Made by a program: the position numbers and the translations under genes. Positions 20,188 to 30,970 of a stretch of DNA of 64,000 nt are shown piece after piece; position 1 is the first letter of the stretch, and the number at the start of each line of letters is the position of its first letter. The stretch covers positions 2,480,001 to 2,544,000 of the forward strand of contig JAHQRK010000011.1 of NCBI GenBank assembly GCA_019828595.1, given 5' to 3'. The notes beneath the pieces were generated by a model. The model made no database searches, was not told the DNA's origin, and saw nothing but the letters and a program-made list of their open reading frames with translations. The stretch comes from Aphanomyces cochlioides. Lineage: Eukaryota; Oomycota; Saprolegniomycetes; Saprolegniales; Verrucalvaceae.

Positions 20188-23100
20188 ATGAGTGACAACA
20201 ACTTCTCCGATGTCCCAACTGAACTCGTGGACTGGGACCCACAAATCATCTCCCTCAACACCAATGGCTTCTCCAACAGTCATCGGTACATCCTCGACAA
20301 ACTATCCAGTGTTCACGACGTTTCCTTTATCCAAGAAACCCGTTTCCGCACGCCAAGTCTCCACGACCGTGTTGCGTTCCATTGGCAACGCATCACAAAC
20401 CACGCAGGCTCTTTGTTCTTTGAAGAGCCTATTTACCCTGAAGTATCCACGTCGCCAGCCACTGGAGGTCTGGCTACGTTGATACATCCTCACTCTCCTT
20501 TGAAGAACGCCACTCAAGTCCCTCATGACAACCCAGTGCTTCGTGGTCGTTATCTACAAGTGCGATGTACTCTGGGTCCACTGACAGTCGTTCTCCACAA
20601 TATATATGCGCCGGCAGCCTTCCAAGAACGAGCAAGTTACTTCGAAGAATTGCCACGCGACTTTCCTCCACATGCGCTCCACATTGTTGGAGGAGATTTC
20701 AACTGCACTCTCAACAAAGATTTGGATTCGTTGAGACCCAGTACCTCCACCATGGCCGGCACCCTTCAACTGGAACAATGGATGCACAGTTTGTCTCTGG
20801 TGGATCTGTTTCGCCGTCAAAACCCCGTGGCAAGAACCTTCACAAGTCCCACACTCACCAACCGACTTGACTACATCTTTTGTTCGTCCACCTTGGCGGG
20901 TCTTCGTCATTGGAAGGCGACGCACATGCCACACGTTCCACAGGCTGACCACGTGGCTTGTCGTATCATCACAAAGCGTCAAACATTGCGCCATGGCTCT
21001 GGATCATGGAAAGCTCCAACTTGGCTACTTCGTCTACCACGAGCGGCCGAGATTGTTCATGGATGTCTGGATCGATTTTTGGACAAGTCTCCAACATTCC
21101 ACAATATCTCCAAGGCCTACGACATACTGGTCAATGATATCCGCTCCCAACTCAAAGAATTCCATTCTCAACGATTGGAGAAACAACGTCTGCCGTTGAA
21201 GAAGTTAGCTGTCGAGATCGCTTCGCTTTTGCAAGTCCCCAACATGCGTCAAGATTCAGTGCTGGTGGATCGAGTGCGAGACCTTCAAAAGCAAATTCAC
21301 GAGCTGCAAGATCGAGACAAGCAGTTTCGTCAAGACCAGGCGTTCCAACTTCACTTGTACAAAGCAGAGCGCTCGTCCAAGTTCCACTTCATGTCCCCTG
21401 TCCCTACCCCCTTGAAGAAGACAGTCTTCAAAGAGTTGGTGGATGTCAATGGAAATGTTGTCTCCAATCAACAAGGCATGTCTGACGTCCTGGTCGACTA
21501 CTACAAGGACTTGTTTGCAGCTCCCGAGGTGCAGCGATCTGGAGACGAAGTGTCGTCATTTCTGACCCCATTGACTCGACACAAGCAACTGCCAGAGCAA
21601 GCCCAGAAAGAGCTGTCGGCTCCCTTGCGCGCCAACGAGTTCTATCATGCTATTCGACACAGCAGTTCGAACTCAGCGCCAGGTCCCAACGCTCTGCCAT
21701 TCGAAGTCCTCAAACTTGCACCTCACAAGTGGTCGTTGGTATTGGAGCTGCTATTCACACACCAGCTCCATTCTCACCCTCGCTTGACTCCCATGCAACT
21801 TGTCAGTACGCTGGTGTTGCTGCACAAGAAAGGCCCCAAGTCACAAGCCAAGAACTATCGGCCCATTAGCCTACTCAACACGGATGTGAAAATCCTGACG
21901 AGTATTCTGGCTTATCGACTCCAGCGCCACATTCGACACATCATCCACCCGGACCAGCAAGGCTTTATCCGTCGAAGCAATATCCAAACCAATATTGCAC
22001 GACTGGATGACATGCTGCACCACATCAAACTACACAGTCCGTCCTCGATGGTGGCACTGCTTGACTTTGAGAAAGCTTTTGATCGCGTGGACCACGCGTA
22101 CTTGCTCCGCGTCCTCCGTCACTATGGCTTTCCCGAAACCTTTGTTGACATGGTTCGCGTACTGTACTCGGGCCGCAAGTCTCGCATCTTGGTGAACGGC
22201 TTCTTGTCCAAGCCAGTTCACATCTCACGCGGTGTGTTGCAAGGTGATCCACTGTCGCCACTTCTGTTTGTGATCGCTTTGGAACCGATGTGCCAACTCC
22301 TACGGCAACACTCCAACTATGGCATCAAGTGTGGGGATCGCTACCACACTGGGAGTTACTTTGCCGACGACTCGCAACTCTATGCAGCAAATGAGACGTG
22401 CCTCCACCGGCAGCTTGCATTGGTTCAAACCTTTTGCGACAAGTCTGGTTTCCGACTCAACGTAGACAAGACCCAAATTCTGACCTACAGCCAGTTGAAT
22501 GGGAACCTTGCCTCACTACAAGTTACTTCCGACAGTCCCGTGAAGGCTCTTGGTATCTTGGTTGCGCCCAATCTTTCTCCATTGGCACGTTTCAATTACG
22601 TGTTTGAGAAGTTTGTGGCTCGCTTGTCTTTGTGGCTCTACAAGGCTCGAACCATGGCCGGAAAAGTCACTATCCTGCACAGCATATGTCTGCCTGTGTT
22701 ATGGTACCAACTGGCTTTTGTCCCTGCCGACAAAGACCTGGCCAAAAAGATCGACAAGGCCATGCTTCAATTTATGCATGGTGAAGAAATCAACCCATCC
22801 TCCTCTGTCCATGGCCTCCGTTTGATCAAAAAGGAGATCATATTCGTGCCGAAGAAGTCCGGTGGCTTAGGCCTGCACCATGCACTTGCTTTATGGCAAC
22901 AACACAACCGCTCTGTCATGATCAGATGCATTCAAGCCATCACCACCCCACCCCGCAAGTCTGCCATGTCCGCCTGGATTACGCCGGGCTATACTCTCCT
23001 CGAGAAGGCTTTTCATCCATGGGGTTCCCCCCGAGATCTCCTCTTGGCAAATGGCTCTTCTGCATTCATCAGACAACTGTACAAGAATCCCAATATCACT

Positions 23101-24243
23101 CCAATGTGGAAAGCCTTATTGAGTAGCTGGTTTGAATCCCGCTGGACTCCGTACGGCTGTCCAAATCACATCTCATCTTTGGATGTTCCCCTTTGGCACA
23201 ACTCGTATCTGCCTGGACTCGAAGACCTATACGATCAGTGCTCTACATCGACGCAAGACCAAGCCAATGTATTGGCTTCGCTTCACATCACGAAGTTGTC
23301 GCATTTGTTGACTCCGTGTCAGCGAGTTTGGCCAGCTTCGATCTTGTTCGACAAAATCAACCGTGCCTGCCGCCAAGCCAATTTTGTCCCTCCAACGAAA
23401 CAATGGATCTCAATCTTGGTGACCAAGTTATCACGATTGTTTGAGATTGTTTCTGAAGAGGATGCTCCCGTGTTCCACTTGCCGACGCCAAGCTCTGAAT
23501 GGATGGAATGGCACTGGATGATTCACCCTGACTCGAGTCCGATCTTGTTGGCGCTTGCGACTTCGAAATCGGCTAAGATCAGAGCTTCTCCAGCTGTCAG
23601 CTCGTCCATTCTTCCTACCAAGCATCTCAACCTGCCATCCAACTTTTACGAAGACCCCAAGCGCCTTACCCAACTTGCCGCCTTCCTCCAACCCGACCAC
23701 ATTCTCCCTCGATATGGAGAGTTCATTTTCAAGACCCTTCTCCGCGCCAACGCCATGCAATATCTGTTTCAGTACCAAGACCCCAAGCCGACGTGTGTCT
23801 TCTGTCGTGTCAATGAGACGTACGAGCATTTCCTGTTCTCTTGTGGATATGGTCAATCTGTTTGGTATTTCTTCAAGACAATCCAGCGACTGCTCGAGTG
23901 TTCCTTTCCGTCGACTTGTCTGGAAATGTTCTACGAGACGCCCAAGCCGTCCGATGGATACTACATCCGTGGCTATCTGAAGATCTGGCCGATTGTCCGA
24001 GCCTGCGTGTATTATCAAATATGGCTCCAACGTGCCGATCGCACCTTTCGACCCGACCTCACAGCGAAGAGTCCGATGGAAGTTGCCATTCATGCTGCCT
24101 CTTTGATCAAGCTACATCTACAACAGCTCCTGGTTGATCTCCCTCTCAAGAAGGGATACACCAAGGTATTCAATGTGCTCAAGCATCTATCTTCGGACCC
24201 CTGGTTACGTCAACACGCCATTCCTGACAGTGTCGTTTCATGA
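20188..24243 (+). CDS. ORF2 EN-RT-zinc finger polyprotein, copy F (intact)
   Basis: 1351 aa from the ATG at 20188, MSDNN subtype, all EN, RT and zinc-finger residues present. Copy-specific: NHAGSLF (E elsewhere) in the endonuclease domain and IIFVPKKS (M elsewhere). The stop codon is the first base triplet of a perfect 9-bp hairpin (see 24241-24263). Confidence 0.95.
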   Translation: MSDNNFSDVPTELVDWDPQIISLNTNGFSNSHRYILDKLSSVHDVSFIQETRFRTPSLHDRVAFHWQRITNHAGSLFFEEPIYPEVSTSPATGGLATLIHPHSPLKNATQVPHDNPVLRGRYLQVRCTLGPLTVVLHNIYAPAAFQERASYFEELPRDFPPHALHIVGGDFNCTLNKDLDSLRPSTSTMAGTLQLEQWMHSLSLVDLFRRQNPVARTFTSPTLTNRLDYIFCSSTLAGLRHWKATHMPHVPQADHVACRIITKRQTLRHGSGSWKAPTWLLRLPRAAEIVHGCLDRFLDKSPTFHNISKAYDILVNDIRSQLKEFHSQRLEKQRLPLKKLAVEIASLLQVPNMRQDSVLVDRVRDLQKQIHELQDRDKQFRQDQAFQLHLYKAERSSKFHFMSPVPTPLKKTVFKELVDVNGNVVSNQQGMSDVLVDYYKDLFAAPEVQRSGDEVSSFLTPLTRHKQLPEQAQKELSAPLRANEFYHAIRHSSSNSAPGPNALPFEVLKLAPHKWSLVLELLFTHQLHSHPRLTPMQLVSTLVLLHKKGPKSQAKNYRPISLLNTDVKILTSILAYRLQRHIRHIIHPDQQGFIRRSNIQTNIARLDDMLHHIKLHSPSSMVALLDFEKAFDRVDHAYLLRVLRHYGFPETFVDMVRVLYSGRKSRILVNGFLSKPVHISRGVLQGDPLSPLLFVIALEPMCQLLRQHSNYGIKCGDRYHTGSYFADDSQLYAANETCLHRQLALVQTFCDKSGFRLNVDKTQILTYSQLNGNLASLQVTSDSPVKALGILVAPNLSPLARFNYVFEKFVARLSLWLYKARTMAGKVTILHSICLPVLWYQLAFVPADKDLAKKIDKAMLQFMHGEEINPSSSVHGLRLIKKEIIFVPKKSGGLGLHHALALWQQHNRSVMIRCIQAITTPPRKSAMSAWITPGYTLLEKAFHPWGSPRDLLLANGSSAFIRQLYKNPNITPMWKALLSSWFESRWTPYGCPNHISSLDVPLWHNSYLPGLEDLYDQCSTSTQDQANVLASLHITKLSHLLTPCQRVWPASILFDKINRACRQANFVPPTKQWISILVTKLSRLFEIVSEEDAPVFHLPTPSSEWMEWHWMIHPDSSPILLALATSKSAKIRASPAVSSSILPTKHLNLPSNFYEDPKRLTQLAAFLQPDHILPRYGEFIFKTLLRANAMQYLFQYQDPKPTCVFCRVNETYEHFLFSCGYGQSVWYFFKTIQRLLECSFPSTCLEMFYETPKPSDGYYIRGYLKIWPIVRACVYYQIWLQRADRTFRPDLTAKSPMEVAIHAASLIKLHLQQLLVDLPLKKGYTKVFNVLKHLSSDPWLRQHAIPDSVVS

Positions 24244-24263
24244 GTGAGCTGACGGCTCACTCA
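24241..24263 (+). other. Stem-loop at the ORF2 stop codon (copy F; conserved in family)
   Basis: TGAGTGAGC (24241-24249) pairs perfectly with GCTCACTCA (24255-24263) around a 5-nt loop TGACG. The stem begins with the ORF2 stop codon. N has the same form. In A/C, D, E, H' and M the TGAGAGAGC variant leaves one internal mismatch. It could serve in 3' recognition or termination; the function is not known. Confidence 0.65.
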
Positions 24264-24389
24264 CTTTATCTCCTGTTCAATGACCACTTTGCCATATTCT
24301 GTTTTCCAAGTTCTATTTATACAGTACGAGGCAAATTAGTAAGTCATTAGGGCCTTTGCTCAAAAATAAGGTTAATACAACTCATTTAA

Positions 24390-24404
24390 CCTACTCAACA
24401 CGGA
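24390..24404. repeat. Target-site duplication of copy F, right copy
   Basis: Exact repeat of 17669-17683; copy E resumes here. Confidence 0.95.
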
Positions 24405-26763
24405 TGTGAAAATCCTGACGAGTATTCTGGCTTATCGACTCCAGCGCCACATTCGACACATCATCCACCCGGACCAGCAAGGCTTTATCCGTCGAAGCAA
24501 TATCCAAACCAATATTGCACGACTGGATGACATGCTGCACCACATCAAACTACACAGTCCGTCCTCGATGGTGGCACTGCTTGACTTTGAGAAAGCTTTT
24601 GATCGCGTGGACCACGCGTACTTGCTCCGCGTCCTCCGTCACTATGGCTTTCCCGAAACCTTTGTTGACATGGTTCGCGTACTGTACTCGGGCCGCAAGT
24701 CTCGCATCTTGGTGAACGGCTTCTTGTCCAAGCCAGTTCACATCTCACGCGGTGTGTTGCAAGGTGATCCACTGTCGCCACTTCTGTTTGTGATCGCTTT
24801 GGAACCGATGTGCCAACTCCTACGGCAACACTCCAACTATGGCATCAAGTGTGGGGATCGCTACCACACTGGGAGTTACTTTGCCGACGACTCGCAACTC
24901 TATGCTGCAAATGAGACGTGCCTCCACCGGCAGCTTGCATTGGTTCAAACCTTTTGCGACAAGTCTGGTTTCCGACTCAACGTAGACAAGACCCAAATTC
25001 TGACCTACAGCCAGTTGAATGGGAACCTTGCCTCACTACAAGTTACTTCCGACAGTCCCGTGAAGGCTCTTGGTATCTTGGTTGCGCCCAATCTTTCTCC
25101 ATTGGCACGTTTCAATTACGTGTTTGAGAAGTTTGTGGCTCGCTTGTCTTTGTGGCTCTACAAGGCTCGAACCATGGCCGGAAAAGTCACTATCCTGCAC
25201 AGCATATGTCTGCCTGTGTTATGGTACCAACTGGCTTTTGTCCCTGCCGACAAAGACCTGGCCAAAAAGATCGACAAGGCCATGCTTCAATTTATGCATG
25301 GTGAAGAAATCAACCCATCCTCCTCTGTCCATGGCCTCCGTTTGATCAAAAAGGAGATCCTATTCATGCCGAAGAAGTCCGGTGGCTTAGGCCTGCACCA
25401 TGCACTTGCTTTATGGCAACAACACAACCGCTCTGTCATGATCAGATGCATTCAAGCCATCACCACCCCACCCCACAAGTCTGCCATGTCCGCCTGGATT
25501 ACGCCGGGCTATACTCTCCTCGAGAAGGCTTTTCATCCATGGGGTTCCCCCCGAGATCTCCTCTTGGCAAATGGCTCTTCTGCATTCATCAGACAACTGT
25601 ACAAGAATCCCAATATCACTCCAATGTGGAAAGCCTTATTGAGTAGCTGGTTTGAATCCCGCTGGACTCCGTACGGCTGTCCAAATCACATCTCATCTTT
25701 GGATGTTCCCCTTTGGCACAACTCGTATCTGCCTGGACTCGAAGACCTATACGATCAGTGCTCTACATCGACGCAAGACCAAGCCAATGTATTGGCTTCG
25801 CTTCACATCACGAAGTTGTCGCATTTGTTGACTCCGTGTCAGCGAGTTTGGCCAGCTTCGATCTTGTTCGACAAAATCAACCGTGCCTGCCGCCAAGCCA
25901 ATTTTGTCCCTCCAACGAAACAATGGATCTCAATCTTGGTGACCAAGTTATCACGATTGTTTGAGATTGTTTCTGAAGAGGATGCTCCCGTGTTCCACTT
26001 GCCGACGCCAAGCTCTGAATGGATGGAATGGCACTGGATAATTCACCCTGACTCGAGTCCGATCTTGTTGGCGCTTGCGACTTCGAAATCGGCTAAGATC
26101 AGAGCTTCTCCAGCTGTCAGCTCGTCCATTCTTCCTACCAAGCATCTCAACCTGCCATCCAACTTTTACGAAGACCCCAAGCGCCTTACCCAACTTGCCG
26201 CCTTCCTCCAACCCGACCACATTCTCCCTCGATATGGAGAGTTCATTTTCAAGACCCTTCTCCGCGCCAACGCCATGCAATATCTGTTTCAGTACCAAGA
26301 CCCCAAGCCGACGTGTGTCTTCTGTCGTGTCAATGAGACGTACGAGCATTTCCTGTTCTCTTGTGGATATGGTCAATCTGTTTGGTATTTCTTCAAGACA
26401 ATCCAGCGACTGCTCGAGTGTTCCTTTCCGTCCACGTGTCTGGAAATGTTCTACGAGACGCCCAAGCCGTCCGATGGATACTACATCCGTGGCTATCTGA
26501 AGATATGGCCGATTGTCCGAGCCTGCGTGTATTATCAAATATGGCTCCAACGTGCCGATCGCACCTTTCGACCCGACCTCACAGCGAAGAGTCCGATGGA
26601 AGTTGCCATTCATGCTGCCTCTTTGATCAAGCTACATCTACAACAGCTCCTGGTTGATCTCCCTCTCAAGAAGGGATACACCAAGGTATTCAATGTGCTC
26701 AAGCATCTATCTTCGGACCACTGGTTACGTCAACACATCATTCCTAACAGCGTCGTTTCATGA
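24390..26763 (+). pseudogene. ORF2 3' part (RT catalytic core and zinc finger), copy E
   Basis: Open from LLNTDVKILTS to the TGA at 26761-26763, with motifs A, B, C and the CX2CX7HX4C finger. Copy-specific: TPPHKSAM (R in most copies), HWIIHPD and the C-terminal PNSVVS (PDSVVS elsewhere). The 785-codon frame from 24406 has no endonuclease. Confidence 0.9.
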
Positions 26764-26909
26764 GAGAGCTGACGGCTCACTCACTTCATCTCCTGTCCAA
26801 TGACCACTTTGCCATATCCTGTTTTCCAAGTTCTATTTATACAGTACGAGGCAAATTAGTAAGTCATTAGGGCCTTTGCTCAAAAATAAGGTTAATACAA
26901 CTCATTTAA

Positions 26910-27164
26910 CCGATTGTCCGAGCCTGCGTGTATTATCAAATATGGCTCCAACGTGCCGATCGCACCTTTCGACCCGACCTCACAGCGAAGAGTCCGATGG
27001 AAGTTGCCATTCATGCTGCCTCTTTGATCAAGCTACATCTACAACACCTCCTGGTTGATCTCCCTCTCAAGAAGGGATACACCAAGGTATTCAATGTGCT
27101 CAAGCATCTATCTTCGGACCCCTGGTTACGTCAACACATCATTCCTGACAGCGTCGTTTCATGA
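26910..27164 (+). pseudogene. ORF2 C-terminal tail, copy G
   Basis: Encodes PIVRACVYYQIWLQ to the end PDSVVS, stop at 27162-27164. It has LQHLLVDL where most copies have LQQLLVDL. The stop overlaps an ATG (ATGA, 27161) that opens the H reading frame. Confidence 0.85.
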
Positions 27165-27213
27165 GTGAGCATGACGGCTCACCACTTCATCTCCTGTTCA
27201 ATGACCACTTTGC
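26910..27213 (+). mobile_element. LINE copy G, 3' remnant (first duplicate)
   Basis: Contains the last ~84 codons of ORF2 and the first ~50 nt of 3' UTR. It follows the TTTAA of E (E inferred inserted in G at CCGATTGTCC). It is cut at ..CCACTTTGC, where copy H begins. Its 3' UTR start (GTGAGCATGACGGCTCACCAC) differs from other copies by small indels. Confidence 0.82.
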
Positions 27214-30200
27214 TCCACAGGCTGACCACGTGGCTTGTCGTATCATCACAAAGCGTCAAACATTGCGCCATGGCTCTGGATCATGGAAAGCTCCAACTTG
27301 GCTACTTCGTCTACCACGAGCGGCCGAGATTGTTCATGGATGTCTGGATCGATTTTTGGACAAGTCTCCAACATTCCACAATATCTCCAAGGCCTACGAC
27401 ATACTGGTCAATGATATCCGCTCCCAACTCAAAGAATTCCATTCTCAACGATTGGAGAAACAACGTCTGCCGTTGAAGAAGTTAGCTGTCGAGATCGCTT
27501 CGCTTTTGCAAGTCCCCAACATGCGTCAAGATGCAGTGCTGGTGGATCGAGTGCGAGACCTTCAAAAGCAAATTCACGAGCTGCAAGATCGAGACAAGCA
27601 GTTTCGTCAAGACCAGGCGTTCCAACTTCACTTGTACAAAGCAGAGCGCTCGTCCAAGTTCCACTTCATGTCCCCTGTCCCTACCCCCTTGAAGAAGACA
27701 GTCTTCAAAGAGTTGGTGGATGTCAATGGAAATGTTGTCTCCAATCAACAAGGCATGTCTGACGTCCTGGTCGACTACTACAAGGACTTGTTTGCAGCTC
27801 CCGAGGTGCAGCGATCTGGAGACGAAGTGTCGTCATTTCTGACCCCATTGACTCGACACAAGCAACTGCCAGAGCAAGCCCAGAAAGAGCTGTCGGCTCC
27901 CTTGCGTGCCAACGAGTTCTATCATGCTATTCGACACAGCAGTTCGAACTCAGCGCCAGGTCCCAACGCTCTGCCATTCGAAGTCCTCAAACTTGCACCT
28001 CACAAGTGGTCGTTGGTATTGGAGCTGCTATTCACACACCAGCTCCATTCTCACCCTCGCTTGACTCCCATGCAACTTGTCAGTACGCTGGTGTTGCTGC
28101 ACAAGAAAGGCCCCAAGTCACAGGCCAAGAACTATCGGCCCATTAGCCTACTCAACACGGATGTGAAAATCCTGACGAGTATTCTGGCTTATCGACTCCA
28201 GCGCCACATTCGACACATCATCCACCCGGACCAGCAAGGCTTTATCCGTCGAAGCAATATCCAAACCAATATTGCACGACTGGATGACATGCTGCACCAC
28301 ATCAAACTACACAGTCCGTCCTCGATGGTGGCACTGCTTGACTTTGAGAAAGCTTTTGATCGCGTGGACCACGCGTACTTGCTCCGCGTCCTCCGTCACT
28401 ATGGCTTTCCCGAAACCTTTGTTGACATGGTTCGCGTACTGTACTCGGGCCGCAAGTCTCGCATCTTGGTGAACGGCTTCTTGTCCAAGCCAGTTCACAT
28501 CTCACGCGGTGTGTTGCAAGGTGATCCACTGTCGCCACTTCTGTTTGTGATCGCTTTGGAACCGATGTGCCAACTCCTACGGCAACACTCCAACTATGGC
28601 ATCAAGTGTGGGGATCGCTACCACACTGGGAGTTACTTTGCCGACGACTCGCAACTCTATGCTGCAAATGAGACGTGCCTCCACCGGCAGCTTGCATTGG
28701 TTCAAACCTTTTGCGACAAGTCTGGTTTCCGACTCAACGTAGACAAGACCCAAATTCTGACCTACAGCCAGTTGAATGGGAACCTTGCCTCACTACAAGT
28801 TACTTCCGACAGTCCCGTGAAGGCTCTTGGTATCTTGGTTGCGCCCAATCTTTCTCCATTGGCACGTTTCAATTACGTGTTTGAGAAGTTTGTGGCTCGC
28901 TTGTCTTTGTGGCTCTACAAGGCTCGAACCATGGCCGGAAAAGTCACTATCCTGCACAGCATATGTCTGCCTGTGTTATGGTACCAACTGGCTTTTGTCC
29001 CTGCCGACAAAGACCTGGCCAAAAAGATCGACAAGGCCATGCTTCAATTTATGCATGGTGAAGAAATCAACCCATCCTCCTCTGTCCATGGCCTCCGTTT
29101 GATCAAAAAGGAGATCCTATTCATGCCGAAGAAGTCCGGTGGCTTAGGCCTGCACCATGCACTTGCTTTATGGCAACAACACAACCGCTCTGTCATGATC
29201 AGATGCATTCAAGCCATCACCACCCCACCCCACAAGTCTGCCATGTCCGCCTGGATTACGCCGGGCTATACTCTCCTCGAGAAGGCTTTTCATCCATGGG
29301 GTTCCCCCCGAGATCTCCTCTTGGCAAATGGCTCTTCTGCATTCATCAGACGACTGTACAAGAATCCCAATATCACTCCAATGTGGAAAGCCTTATTGAG
29401 TAGCTGGTTTGAATCCCGCTGGACTCCGTACGGCTGTCCAAATCACATCTCATCTTTGGATGTTCCCCTTTGGCACAACTCGTATCTGCCTGGACTCGAA
29501 GACCTATACGATCAGTGCTCTACATCGACGCAAGACCAAGCCAATGTATTGGCTTCGCTTCACATCACGAAGTTGTCGCATTTGTTGACTCCGTGTCAGC
29601 GAGTTTGGCCAGCTTCGATCTTGTTCGACAAAATCAACCGTGCCTGCCGCCAAGCCAATTTTGTCCCTCCAACGAAACAATGGATCTCAATCTTGGTGAC
29701 CAAGTTATCACGATTGTTTGAGATTGTTTCTGAAGAGGATGCTCCCGTGTTCCACTTGCCGACGCCAAGCTCTGAATGGATGGAATGGCACTGGATAATT
29801 CACCCTGACTCGAGTCCGATCTTGTTGGCGTTTGCGACTTCGAAATCGGCTAAGATCAGAGCTTCTCCAGCTGCCAGCTCGTCCATTCTTCCTACCAAGC
29901 ATCTCAACCTGCCATCCAACTTTTACGAAGACCCCAAGCGCCTTACCCAACTTGCCGCCTTCCTCCAACCCGACCACATTCTCCCTCGATATGGAGAGTT
30001 CATTTTCAAGACCCTTCTCCGCGCCAACGCCATGCAATATCTGTTTCAGTACCAAGACCCCAAGCCGACGTGTGTCTTCTGTCGTGTCAATGAGACGTAC
30101 GAGCATTTCCTGTTCTCTTGTGGATATGGTCAATCTGTTTGGTATTTCTTCAAGACAATCCAGCGACTGCTCGAGTGTTCCTTTCCGTCCACGTGTCTGG

Positions 30201-30520
30201 AAATGTTCTACGAGACGCCCAAGCCGTCCGATGGATACTACATCCGTGGCTATCTGAAGATATGGCCGATTGTCCGAGCCTGCGTGTATTATCAAATATG
30301 GCTCCAACGTGCCGATCGCACCTTTCGACCCCGCCTCACAGCGAAGAGTCCGATGGAAGTTGCCATTCATGCTGCCTCTTTGATCAAGCTACATCTACAA
30401 CAGCTCCTGGTTGATCTCCCTCTCAAGAAGGGATACACCAAGGTATTCAATGTGCTCAAGCATCTATCTTCGGACCACTGGTTACGTCAACACATCATTC
30501 CTAACAGCGTCGTTTCATGA
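27161..30520 (+). CDS. Endonuclease-less RT protein: G 3' UTR-derived start fused to ORF2 of copy H
   Basis: 1119-codon open frame. Its ATG (27161) overlaps the stop of G's ORF2. About 17 codons come from the G 3' UTR (MSEHDGSPLHLLFNDHF..) and run in frame into ORF2 of H at codon ~251 (PQADHVACRII). It keeps the linker, the full RT domain (FEKAFDRVDH, LQGDPLSP, YFADDS) and the zinc finger but has lost nearly all of the endonuclease. Changes: FIRRLYKN, LLAFATS, RPRLTAKS, PNSVVS. Whether it is expressed is unknown; an RT without endonuclease could act only in trans or at existing breaks. Confidence 0.7.
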   Translation: MSEHDGSPLHLLFNDHFAPQADHVACRIITKRQTLRHGSGSWKAPTWLLRLPRAAEIVHGCLDRFLDKSPTFHNISKAYDILVNDIRSQLKEFHSQRLEKQRLPLKKLAVEIASLLQVPNMRQDAVLVDRVRDLQKQIHELQDRDKQFRQDQAFQLHLYKAERSSKFHFMSPVPTPLKKTVFKELVDVNGNVVSNQQGMSDVLVDYYKDLFAAPEVQRSGDEVSSFLTPLTRHKQLPEQAQKELSAPLRANEFYHAIRHSSSNSAPGPNALPFEVLKLAPHKWSLVLELLFTHQLHSHPRLTPMQLVSTLVLLHKKGPKSQAKNYRPISLLNTDVKILTSILAYRLQRHIRHIIHPDQQGFIRRSNIQTNIARLDDMLHHIKLHSPSSMVALLDFEKAFDRVDHAYLLRVLRHYGFPETFVDMVRVLYSGRKSRILVNGFLSKPVHISRGVLQGDPLSPLLFVIALEPMCQLLRQHSNYGIKCGDRYHTGSYFADDSQLYAANETCLHRQLALVQTFCDKSGFRLNVDKTQILTYSQLNGNLASLQVTSDSPVKALGILVAPNLSPLARFNYVFEKFVARLSLWLYKARTMAGKVTILHSICLPVLWYQLAFVPADKDLAKKIDKAMLQFMHGEEINPSSSVHGLRLIKKEILFMPKKSGGLGLHHALALWQQHNRSVMIRCIQAITTPPHKSAMSAWITPGYTLLEKAFHPWGSPRDLLLANGSSAFIRRLYKNPNITPMWKALLSSWFESRWTPYGCPNHISSLDVPLWHNSYLPGLEDLYDQCSTSTQDQANVLASLHITKLSHLLTPCQRVWPASILFDKINRACRQANFVPPTKQWISILVTKLSRLFEIVSEEDAPVFHLPTPSSEWMEWHWIIHPDSSPILLAFATSKSAKIRASPAASSSILPTKHLNLPSNFYEDPKRLTQLAAFLQPDHILPRYGEFIFKTLLRANAMQYLFQYQDPKPTCVFCRVNETYEHFLFSCGYGQSVWYFFKTIQRLLECSFPSTCLEMFYETPKPSDGYYIRGYLKIWPIVRACVYYQIWLQRADRTFRPRLTAKSPMEVAIHAASLIKLHLQQLLVDLPLKKGYTKVFNVLKHLSSDHWLRQHIIPNSVVS

Positions 30521-30666
30521 GAGAGCTGACGGCTCACTCACTTCATCTCCTGTCCAATGACCACTTTGCCATATCCTGTTTTCCAAGTTCTATTTATACA
30601 GTACGAGGCAAATTAGTAAGTCATTAGGGCCTTTGCTCAAAAATAAGGTTAATACAACTCATTTAA
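27214..30666 (+). mobile_element. LINE copy H, 5'-truncated (~3.45 kb), first duplicate
   Basis: Begins at about base 3929 of the element, within ORF2, directly joined to the G 3' UTR. It ends with TTTAA at 30666. No TSD and no resumption of G follow the 3' end. Confidence 0.85.
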
Positions 30667-30970
30667 CCGATTGTCCGAGCCTGCGTGTATTATCAAATAT
30701 GGCTCCAACGTGCCGATCGCACCTTTCGACCCGACCTCACAGCGAAGAGTCCGATGGAAGTTGCCATTCATGCTGCCTCTTTGATCAAGCTACATCTACA
30801 ACACCTCCTGGTTGATCTCCCTCTCAAGAAGGGATACACCAAGGTATTCAATGTGCTCAAGCATCTATCTTCGGACCCCTGGTTACGTCAACACATCATT
30901 CCTGACAGCGTCGTTTCATGAGTGAGCATGACGGCTCACCACTTCATCTCCTGTTCAATGACCACTTTGC
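30667..30970 (+). mobile_element. LINE copy G', duplicate of G
   Basis: Second copy of 26910-27213, offset exactly 3757 bp, with the same G-H junction and the same 3' UTR indels. It carries the ORF2 tail (30667-30921). Confidence 0.88.

Larger units (their letters stand above)
17684..24389 (+). mobile_element. LINE copy F, 5'-truncated (6706 bp), flanked by TSD
   Basis: Starts with GGGGTCTGGCCCC, about base 675 of the full element, and extends to the 3' end at 24389. It lacks the 5' UTR and roughly the first 200 codons of ORF1: a genuine 5' truncation, as expected from incomplete reverse transcription. Inserted in the RT region of copy E. Confidence 0.93.
24390..26909 (+). mobile_element. 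LINE copy E, right part, to its 3' end
   Basis: Resumes in the RT domain after the F insertion and ends with TTTAA at 26909. Its 3' UTR carries the variants CCTGTCCAATG and CCATATCCTG, which recur only in copy H. This shows that the 3' end of H came from E by recombination. Confidence 0.9.
26910..30666 (+). repeat. Tandem duplication unit 1 (3757 bp, G+H)
   Basis: Repeated almost exactly at 30667-34421/34423. Both units contain the same unusual G-H junction (..CCACTTTGC/TCCACAGG..), so they are copies of one event, not independent insertions. The 3' end of unit 1 matches copy E (AAGATATGG, PNSVVS, CCTGTCC), as expected if unequal crossing-over between E and H created the duplication. Confidence 0.9.
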
